The translations under genes were made by a program, and so were the position numbers. Shown here piece by piece: positions 25,320-34,184 of a DNA stretch of 64,000 nt; within the stretch, counting starts at the first letter, position 1; every line of letters begins with the position of its first letter. The DNA is from Paenarthrobacter aurescens (GTDB lineage Bacteria; Actinomycetota; Actinomycetes; Actinomycetales; Micrococcaceae). Below the pieces are notes generated by a model that was not told the DNA's origin, searched no databases, and was given only the letters and a program-made list of their open reading frames with translations. Location: positions 338,358 to 402,357 of the forward strand of contig NZ_JAOEFX010000005.1 in assembly GCF_025421775.1 (NCBI RefSeq), written 5' to 3'.

Positions 25320-28300
25320 TCAGCAGAGCCCGAGCAACCCGCAGAGCAACCCACCTGATTGCGTGGGGCTGGGCGAGGGACTGGGCGAAGGACTGGGTGA
25401 GGCGGTCGCCGTCGCAGTCGCCGTGGGTGACGGTGTTGGAGTAGCCGTCGGAGTAGCTGAGGGCGAGGGTGAGGGTGTAACCACCTGCTGTGCCGGGGCT
25501 GTGGTGGAATACACCACATCCACAAAGTAGTTCGTGGCATTCCAGGAGGTGGTTGGCATGACGCCCCCGGATCCATACCGGTAGCGGCCGTTGTTCGGGC
25601 CACTGGCGGTGAACACCCCGCTTGTGTAGGTCTGGTTGAAGAACGCAGAGGTGTAGGAGTAGCGGCCATTGGGTGCCCTGTAGGACACCACGTAGGTTTG
25701 GCCCGTCACCAACGCGACTGGCGCGGAGAGGGTGGCAGTTTGCCAGCCCGTGGCCGTTTCGTTGGTGAACGTCACCTGCGCCAGGCGCGTACCTGCCGAG
25801 TTCCACAGCGAACCCACGTGGGTTCCGGTGTTGCCGGCCCCCTTGTAGAAACGTATGCCCGTCACGTTCCCTGCCTGCGAAACACTGAAAGCAGTACCGA
25901 GCTCCACAGGCATGAAGTCAGTCGCAGACACTATTTGGGGTGTCAGCGATCCAAAGATCGTGGACACTTGGACGGTGGGTGCCGCAGTGGTGAATTGCCA
26001 GTTGGTAGTCGGGAACGACTGTTCCTGTTGGGAGATGACGTTACTGACGCTGGCCGAGATCACGGTGCTGTTGGGCAGCCCCGCGGTGGGGGTGAACGTG
26101 ACGGTCCGGCTGTCCGCAGAGAGGGCAGCTGCACCGGCCACCGGGTTGCCGTTCGCTGTCAGGGTGAACGACGCTCCCGGGCGGATGGCGGAGGAGAAGG
26201 TGATGGAAGGCTTCACATCCGTGGGAATGCCCGTGGCCCCGGGAGCCGGTACCTGTTCGGAGATCGTCAGGGGCTGCGCGGCGGTGGCGAACACCACATC
26301 CACCAGGTAACTGGCGGTGGAGGAGGAACCCGGGAAGTCACTGTTGTAACCGAAAGCTCCCGAGTCAGCCGCCGTGCGCAATGGCCCGCTGGTGAACCCT
26401 TCACCGAATCCGCCGGCGGTATAGGAGTACTTGCCGGTGGGAGCCTTGTACGCCGCCACGTACTCGGTATCCGCAGTAATGGTCACCGGTTGGCTGAATG
26501 TTGCCGTCTGCCAGCCGGTACTCGACTCATTGGTGAAGGTGACCGTGGCCAGGAGTTGTCCCGTGGCTGTGTAGAGCGAACCAGTGTGGGTTCCCGTGTT
26601 GCCGGCCGCCTTGTAGAAGCGCACTCCGGTGATCTGGCCCGCAGTGTCGCTGGCGAACCTGACGCCGAGCGACAACGAAACTCCGTCATCGGCGTTGGGC
26701 GTCGCAGGTGTCACGGTGTCCTGGTAAAGCGTGCACGGGCAGAAGCCGGGAGTACGCGGTGCTGGAACTGTGGTGAAGGTCCACGTTCCACCAGCAGACA
26801 TCGGTTGTCCGGAGACGGACGTTGCCGTCACAGTCGCCGTGTAGGAGGTCCCTGCGGTCAGGGCAGCGGTGGGGGTGAACGTGACTTTACGGGTAGCTGA
26901 GTCGTAGGCCGACGCGCCGGCAACTGCGGCACCGCCCGTCACCTTTACTGCCATGCTGACGCTGGATGCCACCGCCGCCTCGGACAGCACTGCGCTGACT
27001 GCGGTGTCCAGTGGAACACTCGAAGCGTTTGGCAACGGCGAGTGTGAACCGACCGTGAATGGCGGATTCGGTACCGTCACCACGACGTCCACCAGGTAGC
27101 TGGTGGTCGATCGTGAAGCGGCAAAGTCGCCGCTGTAGGTGTACGCGCCGGCATCCGATGCCGCCCGCAGCGGACCAACACTGAGCCCTGACCCGAAGCC
27201 GTTTGTGGTGGCCGAGTAGGTACCGGTCAGCGACTTATAGGACACGATGTACTCTGTGTTCGCGGCCATCTGGACAGGCTGGCTGAACATGGCGGTCTGC
27301 CATCCTGAGGCACTTTCGTTGGTGAATGCCACCGTGGCCAGCTGCTGTCCGGCGGCTGTGTACAAGGCACCATTGTGGGCACCCGTGTTACCAGCGGACT
27401 TGTAGAAGCGGATACCCAATACCTCACCCGCGGAAACACTGGAGAACCTCACTCCGAGGGTCACCGGCACGCCTTCACGCAGCTCGGCGATCCCGGGCGT
27501 GACGGAGTCATCGAAGAGGCTGCAGGGGCAGGCGCCCGGAACAGGCAACGTGGCTGCTGTGGTGAAGGACCACGTGCCACCGGCAGTGACGGGACCCCCG
27601 ATCGAATCGGTGCCGGACAACGTCGCGGTGAATTGGGTGCTGAAGGCCAGAGCGCTCGACGGCGTGAAAGTGGCCCGCCGCGTTGCGGCGTCGTACGCCG
27701 TAGTGCCTGCCACAGGTCCCGACGGAGACTGCAACGTCAGCTGGACACTTGCCCCAGTGACCGGCTTGGAGAAGACAGCACTTACTTTGGTATTCACGGA
27801 CACGCTCGACGACGACGGAATGGGCGTGTGGCCCGAGACGGTCATGGGGGAGCTGTCTACCGTGCTGAAGAGCGCGTCCGCGAAGTAGTTGCCACCGTTG
27901 AAGCTGGTGGTGGGGAATCCTGGCGAGGTGCTGTAGACGCCCGCCGGTTCAGCCCCGAAACCACCAGCCACTTTCAAAGGCGCGTCGGTGGAACCGAAGC
28001 TCGCCCATTGATGGTCCTTGGTGGCGTAGTGTCCATTGGGTGCCCAATAGGACACCGTATATTTCTGGCCGGCCGCAACAGGCACGGCTTGGCTGAACAG
28101 GGCAGTTTGCCAGCCGGAGGCCGTTTCATTGGTGAACGTGGCCGTTGCCAGGCGCTCGCCGGTTGCGCTCCACAATGAGCCGGTATGCGTGCCGGTGTTG
28201 GCGGTGCTCTTGTAGAAGCGGACGCCGGTGATAAAGCCGTCCACTGACGGTGTGAAGCGCAGGCCCATTTCGTAGGCGCCGCCGTCACCGGAGTCCTTAA

Positions 28301-30230
28301 CCACTGGAACGGTCTGGCCGAAGACGCTGTAGGGGCCGCTGAGGGTGATGCTCCTGGTCACGGCCGCGCCGATGTTGGCACTGTCATCGATGGCCCGTGC
28401 CTGGATAGTGGCTGTGGTCATGCCCTTCTGGATGTACGTGTAAGTCCAGCTTTGCTTTCCCTGTGCGGGGTGCCAGGTTGCACCGCCATCGGTTGACACT
28501 TCGACGCCGGCCACAACACCGCCCACGTCGGCAGCAGTTCCGGTCACAGTGACGCTGCTTCCGTGTGCCACGGTGGCTCCGGTGGCGGGCGCCGAGATGG
28601 CAGCCGTTGGTTTGGTGGTGTCAGTGCTTGCTGCGGCAGCAACCAGTCCTGCCGCGCGAGTGGCTGGTTGCGCGCCCATGTCGGCGAGGATGTTGACCTG
28701 CGCCTGCCGCATGCGGGCATCGGCGGGTGCGCCGTCGCCGTCGTGCTCCTGGTCCAGGCCCCAGGTCCACTGGACGCTGCCTGCTGAAAAGACCAAAGCG
28801 CCACTGGCGGCCCGGTAAAGGGTCACGTTGTGGGTGGTGCTTCCCGGTGCCACGGTGTTGCCGAAGTCCTGCAGATATTCCGGAACGTTTCCCACGGTGG
28901 TGGACAGCCGGATGAGTCCAGCAGGCCGGAACCCGTTGTCCAGGTCCTCATTGGATTCGTAGCCCACGGTGTGGGGTGCGAGTGCTGTAGAGGAACCCGC
29001 CGGCATCGATGCCAAAGTGGTGTTCCGCCAGAGCCTGGTTTTGCCCTCATCCGCTTTGACGGTCACCGGGAGGTCCGAGTGATTGGACATATAGATTGTT
29101 CCGGTTACGGCATTCTCGGGCAGGCCTCCGCCGTTGGCTTGGGAAGCGAAGCGCGGGTCACGCCACGTGCCGGTCCACTCCGTGCTGGGATCGATCTTGG
29201 CGTTTCCCCAGGTTTCCTTGTAGCAGGTCAAGGTGCGGTTGGCGGCACTATCAACTGTTGAGGGCTCAAACCTGGTGCGCCAGTACATTTCGTTGCCCGA
29301 CAGGAACTGAAGATTGACGCCGGCGTCCCTCGCGGCTGTGACGTTGGCCCGTTGGGGACCCGACCAGTATTCGTCGTGGCCGACCGAAAGGAAGACCTTG
29401 TGGTTCAACAACTCGGCGCCGTTGCGGTGCGTATCCAGGCCGCTGATGTAGCTGACGTCGTAACCGTTCTGCTCCAGGAATCGCACCATGGGGTATTCGT
29501 TGGAGAAGTAGAAGTCCCTGCCGCCGGGGCCGTCCCTGGTTGCCATGGGGCGGTTGTAGCTGACCTTGTAGGACCTGCCGTTCGCGGCGCCCTGGTAGAA
29601 GTCCGAGCCGCCGTAGGTGTTGTAGGCCTGCCATGTCTGATCAGCAGTCTGGAACACGACGGCGGAGCGGCTGCCGTCGTTGCGGACGATGAAAGTGATG
29701 TGGCTCTTCGCACCCGTATCGGGGCGCCGGAGGAGCGCGATGTAGACGCCTGAGACAGCGGTAGCAGGTACCTGCCACGTTGCGGATACTGCCCATGTGC
29801 CGCAGTCGTACAGCTCTGTGGCGACGTCGCTGCGGCAAGCGGGCTGGGTCTGGCGCAACACTGATGGTGTCACGTCGGCGATCTTGCGGGCGCCGTTGCC
29901 CGCATACCAGCCTGTCCGGTAGATCGCGATGGTGTAGCTCTGTGCGTTCGTATCCACCTTGAACCGGATGGGTTGACCTGCGTTGACGCTGATCTCGGTG
30001 GAAAAACCCTGGATGCTGTCGTCGCCGGCACCGTTGATGTCCCACTCGGAGGGCGGGCTCCCGGTCTTCGAGTTCTCGCAGGCCACAAGGTTCACCACGG
30101 GATCGCAGGGACCCGCAGCGACCGCCGCTGTTGCGGTAAGAGGCAAGAGGGCCGCCACTAAGGCAATCACCAAGGGCGCTAGGAATCCCTTGAGGACTCG
30201 CTGGGGTCGGGTAGCTGAAGAACCGGGCAT
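25320..30230 (-). CDS. Giant secreted DMFase-like/DUF4082 multidomain protein
   Basis: 1636-residue exported protein. Order: signal peptide (about 1-40, ending TATAAVAAG); an N,N-dimethylformamidase beta-subunit-like region (about 45-525, with YRTGWYAGNG, SVGHDEYWSGP and SGNEMYWRTRFE); one Ig-like domain (about 540-632); then four DUF4082 domains (about 633-790, 901-1052, 1163-1315, 1423-1575) alternating with three SbsA/Big_5-type Ig domains; a Pro/Ser/Thr linker (1582-1623); and a tail GGLLCGLLGLC with two Cys. I start at ATG 30230 because AGGAG lies 5 bases upstream; ATG 30257 would add 9 residues without a site. The enzyme core keeps Tyr/Glu-rich motifs, so catalysis is possible but unproven; the repeats look like a wall- or polysaccharide-binding stalk. 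No sortase motif is visible. Divergent from smc, convergent with the TolB-like gene. Confidence 0.8.
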   Translation of the reverse strand: MPGSSATRPQRVLKGFLAPLVIALVAALLPLTATAAVAAGPCDPVVNLVACENSKTGSPPSEWDINGAGDDSIQGFSTEISVNAGQPIRFKVDTNAQSYTIAIYRTGWYAGNGARKIADVTPSVLRQTQPACRSDVATELYDCGTWAVSATWQVPATAVSGVYIALLRRPDTGAKSHITFIVRNDGSRSAVVFQTADQTWQAYNTYGGSDFYQGAANGRSYKVSYNRPMATRDGPGGRDFYFSNEYPMVRFLEQNGYDVSYISGLDTHRNGAELLNHKVFLSVGHDEYWSGPQRANVTAARDAGVNLQFLSGNEMYWRTRFEPSTVDSAANRTLTCYKETWGNAKIDPSTEWTGTWRDPRFASQANGGGLPENAVTGTIYMSNHSDLPVTVKADEGKTRLWRNTTLASMPAGSSTALAPHTVGYESNEDLDNGFRPAGLIRLSTTVGNVPEYLQDFGNTVAPGSTTHNVTLYRAASGALVFSAGSVQWTWGLDQEHDGDGAPADARMRQAQVNILADMGAQPATRAAGLVAAAASTDTTKPTAAISAPATGATVAHGSSVTVTGTAADVGGVVAGVEVSTDGGATWHPAQGKQSWTYTYIQKGMTTATIQARAIDDSANIGAAVTRSITLSGPYSVFGQTVPVVKDSGDGGAYEMGLRFTPSVDGFITGVRFYKSTANTGTHTGSLWSATGERLATATFTNETASGWQTALFSQAVPVAAGQKYTVSYWAPNGHYATKDHQWASFGSTDAPLKVAGGFGAEPAGVYSTSPGFPTTSFNGGNYFADALFSTVDSSPMTVSGHTPIPSSSSVSVNTKVSAVFSKPVTGASVQLTLQSPSGPVAGTTAYDAATRRATFTPSSALAFSTQFTATLSGTDSIGGPVTAGGTWSFTTAATLPVPGACPCSLFDDSVTPGIAELREGVPVTLGVRFSSVSAGEVLGIRFYKSAGNTGAHNGALYTAAGQQLATVAFTNESASGWQTAMFSQPVQMAANTEYIVSYKSLTGTYSATTNGFGSGLSVGPLRAASDAGAYTYSGDFAASRSTTSYLVDVVVTVPNPPFTVGSHSPLPNASSVPLDTAVSAVLSEAAVASSVSMAVKVTGGAAVAGASAYDSATRKVTFTPTAALTAGTSYTATVTATSVSGQPMSAGGTWTFTTVPAPRTPGFCPCTLYQDTVTPATPNADDGVSLSLGVRFASDTAGQITGVRFYKAAGNTGTHTGSLYTATGQLLATVTFTNESSTGWQTATFSQPVTITADTEYVAAYKAPTGKYSYTAGGFGEGFTSGPLRTAADSGAFGYNSDFPGSSSTASYLVDVVFATAAQPLTISEQVPAPGATGIPTDVKPSITFSSAIRPGASFTLTANGNPVAGAAALSADSRTVTFTPTAGLPNSTVISASVSNVISQQEQSFPTTNWQFTTAAPTVQVSTIFGSLTPQIVSATDFMPVELGTAFSVSQAGNVTGIRFYKGAGNTGTHVGSLWNSAGTRLAQVTFTNETATGWQTATLSAPVALVTGQTYVVSYRAPNGRYSYTSAFFNQTYTSGVFTASGPNNGRYRYGSGGVMPTTSWNATNYFVDVVYSTTAPAQQVVTPSPSPSATPTATPTPSPTATATATASPSPSPSPSPSPTQSGGLLCGLLGLC
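25506..28334 (-). repeat. Coding repeat: four DUF4082 modules with Ig spacers
   Basis: Protein-level tandem repeat of about 262 residues (about 786 bp) per DUF4082+Ig unit. DUF4082 copies are at 27864-28334, 27078-27530, 26286-26744 and 25506-25964. Each contains a version of GIRFYKSAGNTGTHTGSL and TFTNESASGWQTATFSQPV. Copies 2 and 3 are preceded by a CPC motif. DNA identity between units is moderate, so the expansion is not recent. Confidence 0.85.
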
Positions 30231-30585
30231 CAGAACTCCTGGAGTGGGGTACGCCAATTGCTTAAACGGGCCCGTAGTTTCGTGCGCACGGTCCCTGCTT
30301 GTCGCTCCCCAGCCAGGGTCAAACCAAGATTTTCAGTTATGGAACACAGGGTTCTCACTTGGATTGCCGTTCCGAAGATCGGGACCGGATCCGGCGGTGA
30401 CTGAACCGAAGTTCACGTCATAGCCGGATCACCGGAACGGGTAGGCCAAGTAGCCCTTGGCAGGAGTGTAGGGGTGCGGCTTGCCGACCACAAGGCGTTC
30501 CGGCAACAGATCCGCAGATTTCGATCAAACGGCAGTAGATTTAGGGGAAACAAACACCCGGGCCACCCAGGAGAACCGAAGCGCC
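30231..30585. other. Divergent intergenic region, giant gene / smc
   Basis: 355 bp without a gene. It holds the AGGAG ribosome site of the minus-strand gene (30236-30240 on the plus strand reads CTCCT) and an AGGAGAA site for smc at 30569-30575. I see no recognisable riboswitch, terminator or strong sigma-70-like promoter. Alternative smc starts at 30474-30481 would give a 35-residue non-conserved leader and are not favoured. Confidence 0.6.
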
Positions 30586-33500
30586 TTGCACCTGAAAAGT
30601 TTGACTGTCCGAGGATTCAAGTCGTTCGCGTCGGCCACGACCTTCGACTTCGAGCCCGGCGTCACTGCCGTCGTCGGTCCCAACGGATCGGGCAAATCCA
30701 ATGTGGTCGATGCTCTGGCCTGGGTTATGGGGGAGCAGGGCGCCAAGACACTGCGCGGCGGCAAAATGGAAGACGTAATTTTCGCCGGGACATCCGGCAG
30801 GCCGCCGCTGGGCCGGGCGCACGTGGCACTGACCATTGATAACGCAGACAATGCTCTTCCCATCGAGTACAGCGAAGTCACCATCTCCCGGACACTTTTC
30901 CGTACCGGCGGATCCGAATACGCCATCAATGGCGCACCGTGCCGGCTCCTTGATATCCAGGAACTGCTGTCCGATTCCGGCCTGGGCCGTGAAATGCACG
31001 TCATCGTGGGACAGGGCCAGTTGGATCGGGTCCTGCACGCCACCCCTGAAGACCGGCGTGGCTTCATTGAGGAAGCAGCCGGCATCCTCAAGCATCGCCG
31101 CCGCAAGGAAAAAACTGTCCGCAAGTTGGAAGCCATGCAGGCAAACCTCGCGCGGCTGGGTGACCTCACGGCGGAAATCCGGCGCCAACTCACTCCGTTG
31201 GGCAAGCAGGCGGAAATAGCCCGCCGTGCCCAGACCGTGCAGTTCGATGTCCGGGATGCCCGCGCCAGATTGCTGGCCGATGACCTCGTGCAACTGACCA
31301 CCACCCTTGAGCAGGATGTTGCCGATGAAGCTGCGCTTAAGGAACGCCGCGTGGTTGTTGAGGCGGGACTGGGGGTGGGACGGCGACGTCAGGCCGCCTT
31401 GGAGCAGAGGGCCGCGGAAGCCACCCCGCGCCTCAACGCGGCACGCGACCATTGGTACCAGCTTTCCGCCGGCAGGGAGCGTTTGCGTTCGCTCGGATCC
31501 CTGGCCTCTGAACGCCGCAGGCTGCTTGGCTCATCGGAAACCACTTCTGATACAGGCCGTGATCCCGAGCAGCTTGAACGCCAGGCAGCCCGGGTCCGCG
31601 AGGAACAATCGGCCCTGGAACACGACATCCTGGCCAAACAGGCAGCACTGCTCGAAGCCACAGTGGCGAAGGACGGGGCTGAAGCGCTCGCAGCCGCCGA
31701 AGACAAGCGGTTGACGGCCATGTTGCGGGCGGCGGCTGACCGTAGGGAGGGCCTGGCCAGGCTTGCGGGTCAGGTGGCGGCCGCCAGATCACGGGCGGAA
31801 GCGGCTGAGGCTGAACGCGGCCGGCTCAGGGAATCCCTCGCGTCAGGCGATGAACGGCGCCGCAAGGCCCAAAGCGAGTTCACGGCTCTCGAAACCCAAG
31901 TGGCGGGTGTTGAGGACGGCGAGGAAAGCCTCGACGCGGACTACGAAAACGCCAACGATGTTCTGGACGCTGTTCTCGCCGAGATTGAAGAGCTGAAGGC
32001 TTCTGAACGCGAGGCAATCCGCGAAAGGGATGCCTTGACGGCCCGGCGCGATGCGCTGCAACTGGGGCTGAACCGCAAGGATGGCTCAGGAAGTCTCCTC
32101 ACAACGGAGGGCATCCTTGGCCCGCTTGCCGGTTTGGTGTCCATCGAGCCCGGGTACGAGGCTGCGATCGCCGCGGCTCTGGGAAGTGCCTCGGACGCCC
32201 TCGTCGTTGCAGACGCGGACACAGCGGTAGCCGCCATCCGGTTGCTGAAAGATGACGACGCCGGCCGCGCGGCCTTGCTTCTCACTGGAAGCGTCGGGGC
32301 GCCGGACGAAGTCCCCGGCCACATCGCGCTTCCCGAGGGCATCCGCTGGGCCGCCGACGTCGTGAAAATTACTGATCCAGCCGCCCAAGCGGCCAGGTCA
32401 TTGCTGGTCCGTACCGCCGTCGTCGATGACCTTCAGGCAGCGGCCGCGCTGGTGGGCGAGCACCCGGACATCAAGGCTGTCACCCGCGAGGGCGACGTCT
32501 TCACCGCCCTGACCGTCACGGGCGGCTCAGCTACTGCGCCGTCTCTTCTTGAGGTTCAGGCTGCAGTTGACGACGCCGTTGCCCGCCTCCAGGAGGTCAC
32601 ATCCCGTTTGGAGCGCGGCCGCTTTGCCCTGGCCGGCGCCCAGTCCCGCCGCGCCGAAGCGCAGGACCGCGCCGATGCCGCACTGGAGCGATTGCACGAA
32701 TCCGATGCACGGCTTGCTGCGGTGGCGGAGCGCTTGGGCCATCTCAACTCAGTCCTTCGCAGCGCCGTGGGCGAAAGCGACAGGCTCGCCGCATCCATGG
32801 CCAAGGCGGAAGCCAACATCGCCGAGGCGCAACTTGACCTTGAAGTGGCTGCAGAGCGGCTCGCTGCCGCCCAGGAAGCACCGGACGAAGAACCGTCCAC
32901 TGATCAGCGTGACGAACTGGCGGCGCAGGCCAGATCTGCCCGCACCCTTGAAACAGAAGCCAGGCTCGCTCTTCGAACTGCAGAAGAACAGTTGGGTGCC
33001 ATCAGCAACAGGGCGGCATCCCTGGAGCGGGCTGCAGCGACCGAACGGCGCGCCCGTGAGGAGGCTGCCCGCCGGGCACAGCGGCGTCGGGCACAGGCGC
33101 AACGGGCGGCGGCTGTGGCGGCAGCGGTGGAGCAGACGCTTCGGTTCATTGATATTTCGGTGGATCTGGCCGGCTGGGAGCGGGACCTCGCAGAGCAAAC
33201 GCGTGAGCAACTGGAGAAGGAACTCACGGAGGTCCGTTCCGGTAACGACGCCCTGGCCCGGGAACTGGCCGAGCTCACGGATTCCGTGCATCGGGATGAG
33301 ATGGCGCGAACCCAGCAGCGGCTGCGTATCGAGGCCCTGGAAACGCGGTCCATCGACGAGCTGGGGCTCTCCGCAGACCAACTCGTTGCAGACTATGGCC
33401 CCGACCAGCCCGTTCCGTTGCCTGCCGGAACCAACAGCGACAAATGGGCCGAGCTTCGGGCGCCTGTTGATGAGCACGGCGAGCCCGTGGTTGAAGGAGT

Positions 33501-34164
33501 CCCGTTTGTCCGGGCGGAGCAGGAGAAACGGCTCAAAAAGGCTGAGCGCGAACTGGCGGCCCTGGGCAAAGTGAACCCGCTCGCTTTGGAGGAGTTCGCC
33601 GCCTTGGAAGAACGGCACCAGTTCCTCAGCTCGCAACTCGAAGACCTGAAGTCCAGCCGTAAGGACCTGCTGGACATTATCAAAGAGGTGGACGCCCGGG
33701 TTCAGCAAGTCTTCACTGAGGCTTTTGCGGACACCTCTGCCCAGTTCGACCACGTCTTTGCCCGGCTCTTCCCTGGAGGTGAGGGCAAGCTGGTGCTCAC
33801 GGACCCCGACGACATGCTGACCACGGGAATCGAGGTGGAGGCGCGGCCGGCGGGTAAGAAGATCAAGAGGCTGTCGCTGCTCTCGGGCGGTGAGCGCTCC
33901 CTCACGGCAGTGGCTCTGTTGGTAGCGATCTTCAAGGCACGTCCGTCGCCGTTTTATGTCATGGACGAGGTGGAGGCCGCGCTGGACGATACCAACCTGG
34001 GCCGGCTCATCACCATTTTTGAGGAACTGCGGGAGTCCAGCCAGTTGATCGTCATCACCCACCAGAAGCGCACCATGGAAGTGGCGGATGCGCTTTATGG
34101 AGTCACGATGAGGGGCGACGGCGTCTCCACCGTCATCAGCCAGAGGCTCGGTGCCGGGGCATAG
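30586..34164 (+). CDS. smc: Chromosome segregation protein SMC
   Basis: 1192-residue SMC ATPase of the condensin complex, with ScpA and ScpB as partners. Walker A GPNGSGKSN at 31-39, long coiled coil, hinge around 500-650 (TEGILGPLAGLVSIEPG), second coiled coil, then the ABC signature LLSGGERSLTAVALL and Walker B YVMDEVEAALDDTN near the C-terminus. The start is TTG 30586 (MHLKSLTVRGFKSFASA), which matches the family N-terminus and has AGGAG 12 bases upstream. The coiled coil is rich in Ala, Arg and Glu as in other high-GC actinobacteria. ftsY follows after 20 bp. Confidence 0.96.
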   Translation: MHLKSLTVRGFKSFASATTFDFEPGVTAVVGPNGSGKSNVVDALAWVMGEQGAKTLRGGKMEDVIFAGTSGRPPLGRAHVALTIDNADNALPIEYSEVTISRTLFRTGGSEYAINGAPCRLLDIQELLSDSGLGREMHVIVGQGQLDRVLHATPEDRRGFIEEAAGILKHRRRKEKTVRKLEAMQANLARLGDLTAEIRRQLTPLGKQAEIARRAQTVQFDVRDARARLLADDLVQLTTTLEQDVADEAALKERRVVVEAGLGVGRRRQAALEQRAAEATPRLNAARDHWYQLSAGRERLRSLGSLASERRRLLGSSETTSDTGRDPEQLERQAARVREEQSALEHDILAKQAALLEATVAKDGAEALAAAEDKRLTAMLRAAADRREGLARLAGQVAAARSRAEAAEAERGRLRESLASGDERRRKAQSEFTALETQVAGVEDGEESLDADYENANDVLDAVLAEIEELKASEREAIRERDALTARRDALQLGLNRKDGSGSLLTTEGILGPLAGLVSIEPGYEAAIAAALGSASDALVVADADTAVAAIRLLKDDDAGRAALLLTGSVGAPDEVPGHIALPEGIRWAADVVKITDPAAQAARSLLVRTAVVDDLQAAAALVGEHPDIKAVTREGDVFTALTVTGGSATAPSLLEVQAAVDDAVARLQEVTSRLERGRFALAGAQSRRAEAQDRADAALERLHESDARLAAVAERLGHLNSVLRSAVGESDRLAASMAKAEANIAEAQLDLEVAAERLAAAQEAPDEEPSTDQRDELAAQARSARTLETEARLALRTAEEQLGAISNRAASLERAAATERRAREEAARRAQRRRAQAQRAAAVAAAVEQTLRFIDISVDLAGWERDLAEQTREQLEKELTEVRSGNDALARELAELTDSVHRDEMARTQQRLRIEALETRSIDELGLSADQLVADYGPDQPVPLPAGTNSDKWAELRAPVDEHGEPVVEGVPFVRAEQEKRLKKAERELAALGKVNPLALEEFAALEERHQFLSSQLEDLKSSRKDLLDIIKEVDARVQQVFTEAFADTSAQFDHVFARLFPGGEGKLVLTDPDDMLTTGIEVEARPAGKKIKRLSLLSGGERSLTAVALLVAIFKARPSPFYVMDEVEAALDDTNLGRLITIFEELRESSQLIVITHQKRTMEVADALYGVTMRGDGVSTVISQRLGAGA

Positions 34165-34184
34165 CTTTGTGAGAAGGTAGGGGA

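Noticed and set aside
25336..25500. Short tandem repeats near the C-terminus of the giant gene, as a CRISPR or origin iteron
   Set aside because: They encode the Ser-Pro/Thr-Pro/Ala linker in frame, with no spacers and no even unit length.
25506..28334. DUF4082 repeats as an assembly duplication
   Set aside because: The copies differ substantially in sequence and are separated by distinct Ig domains.
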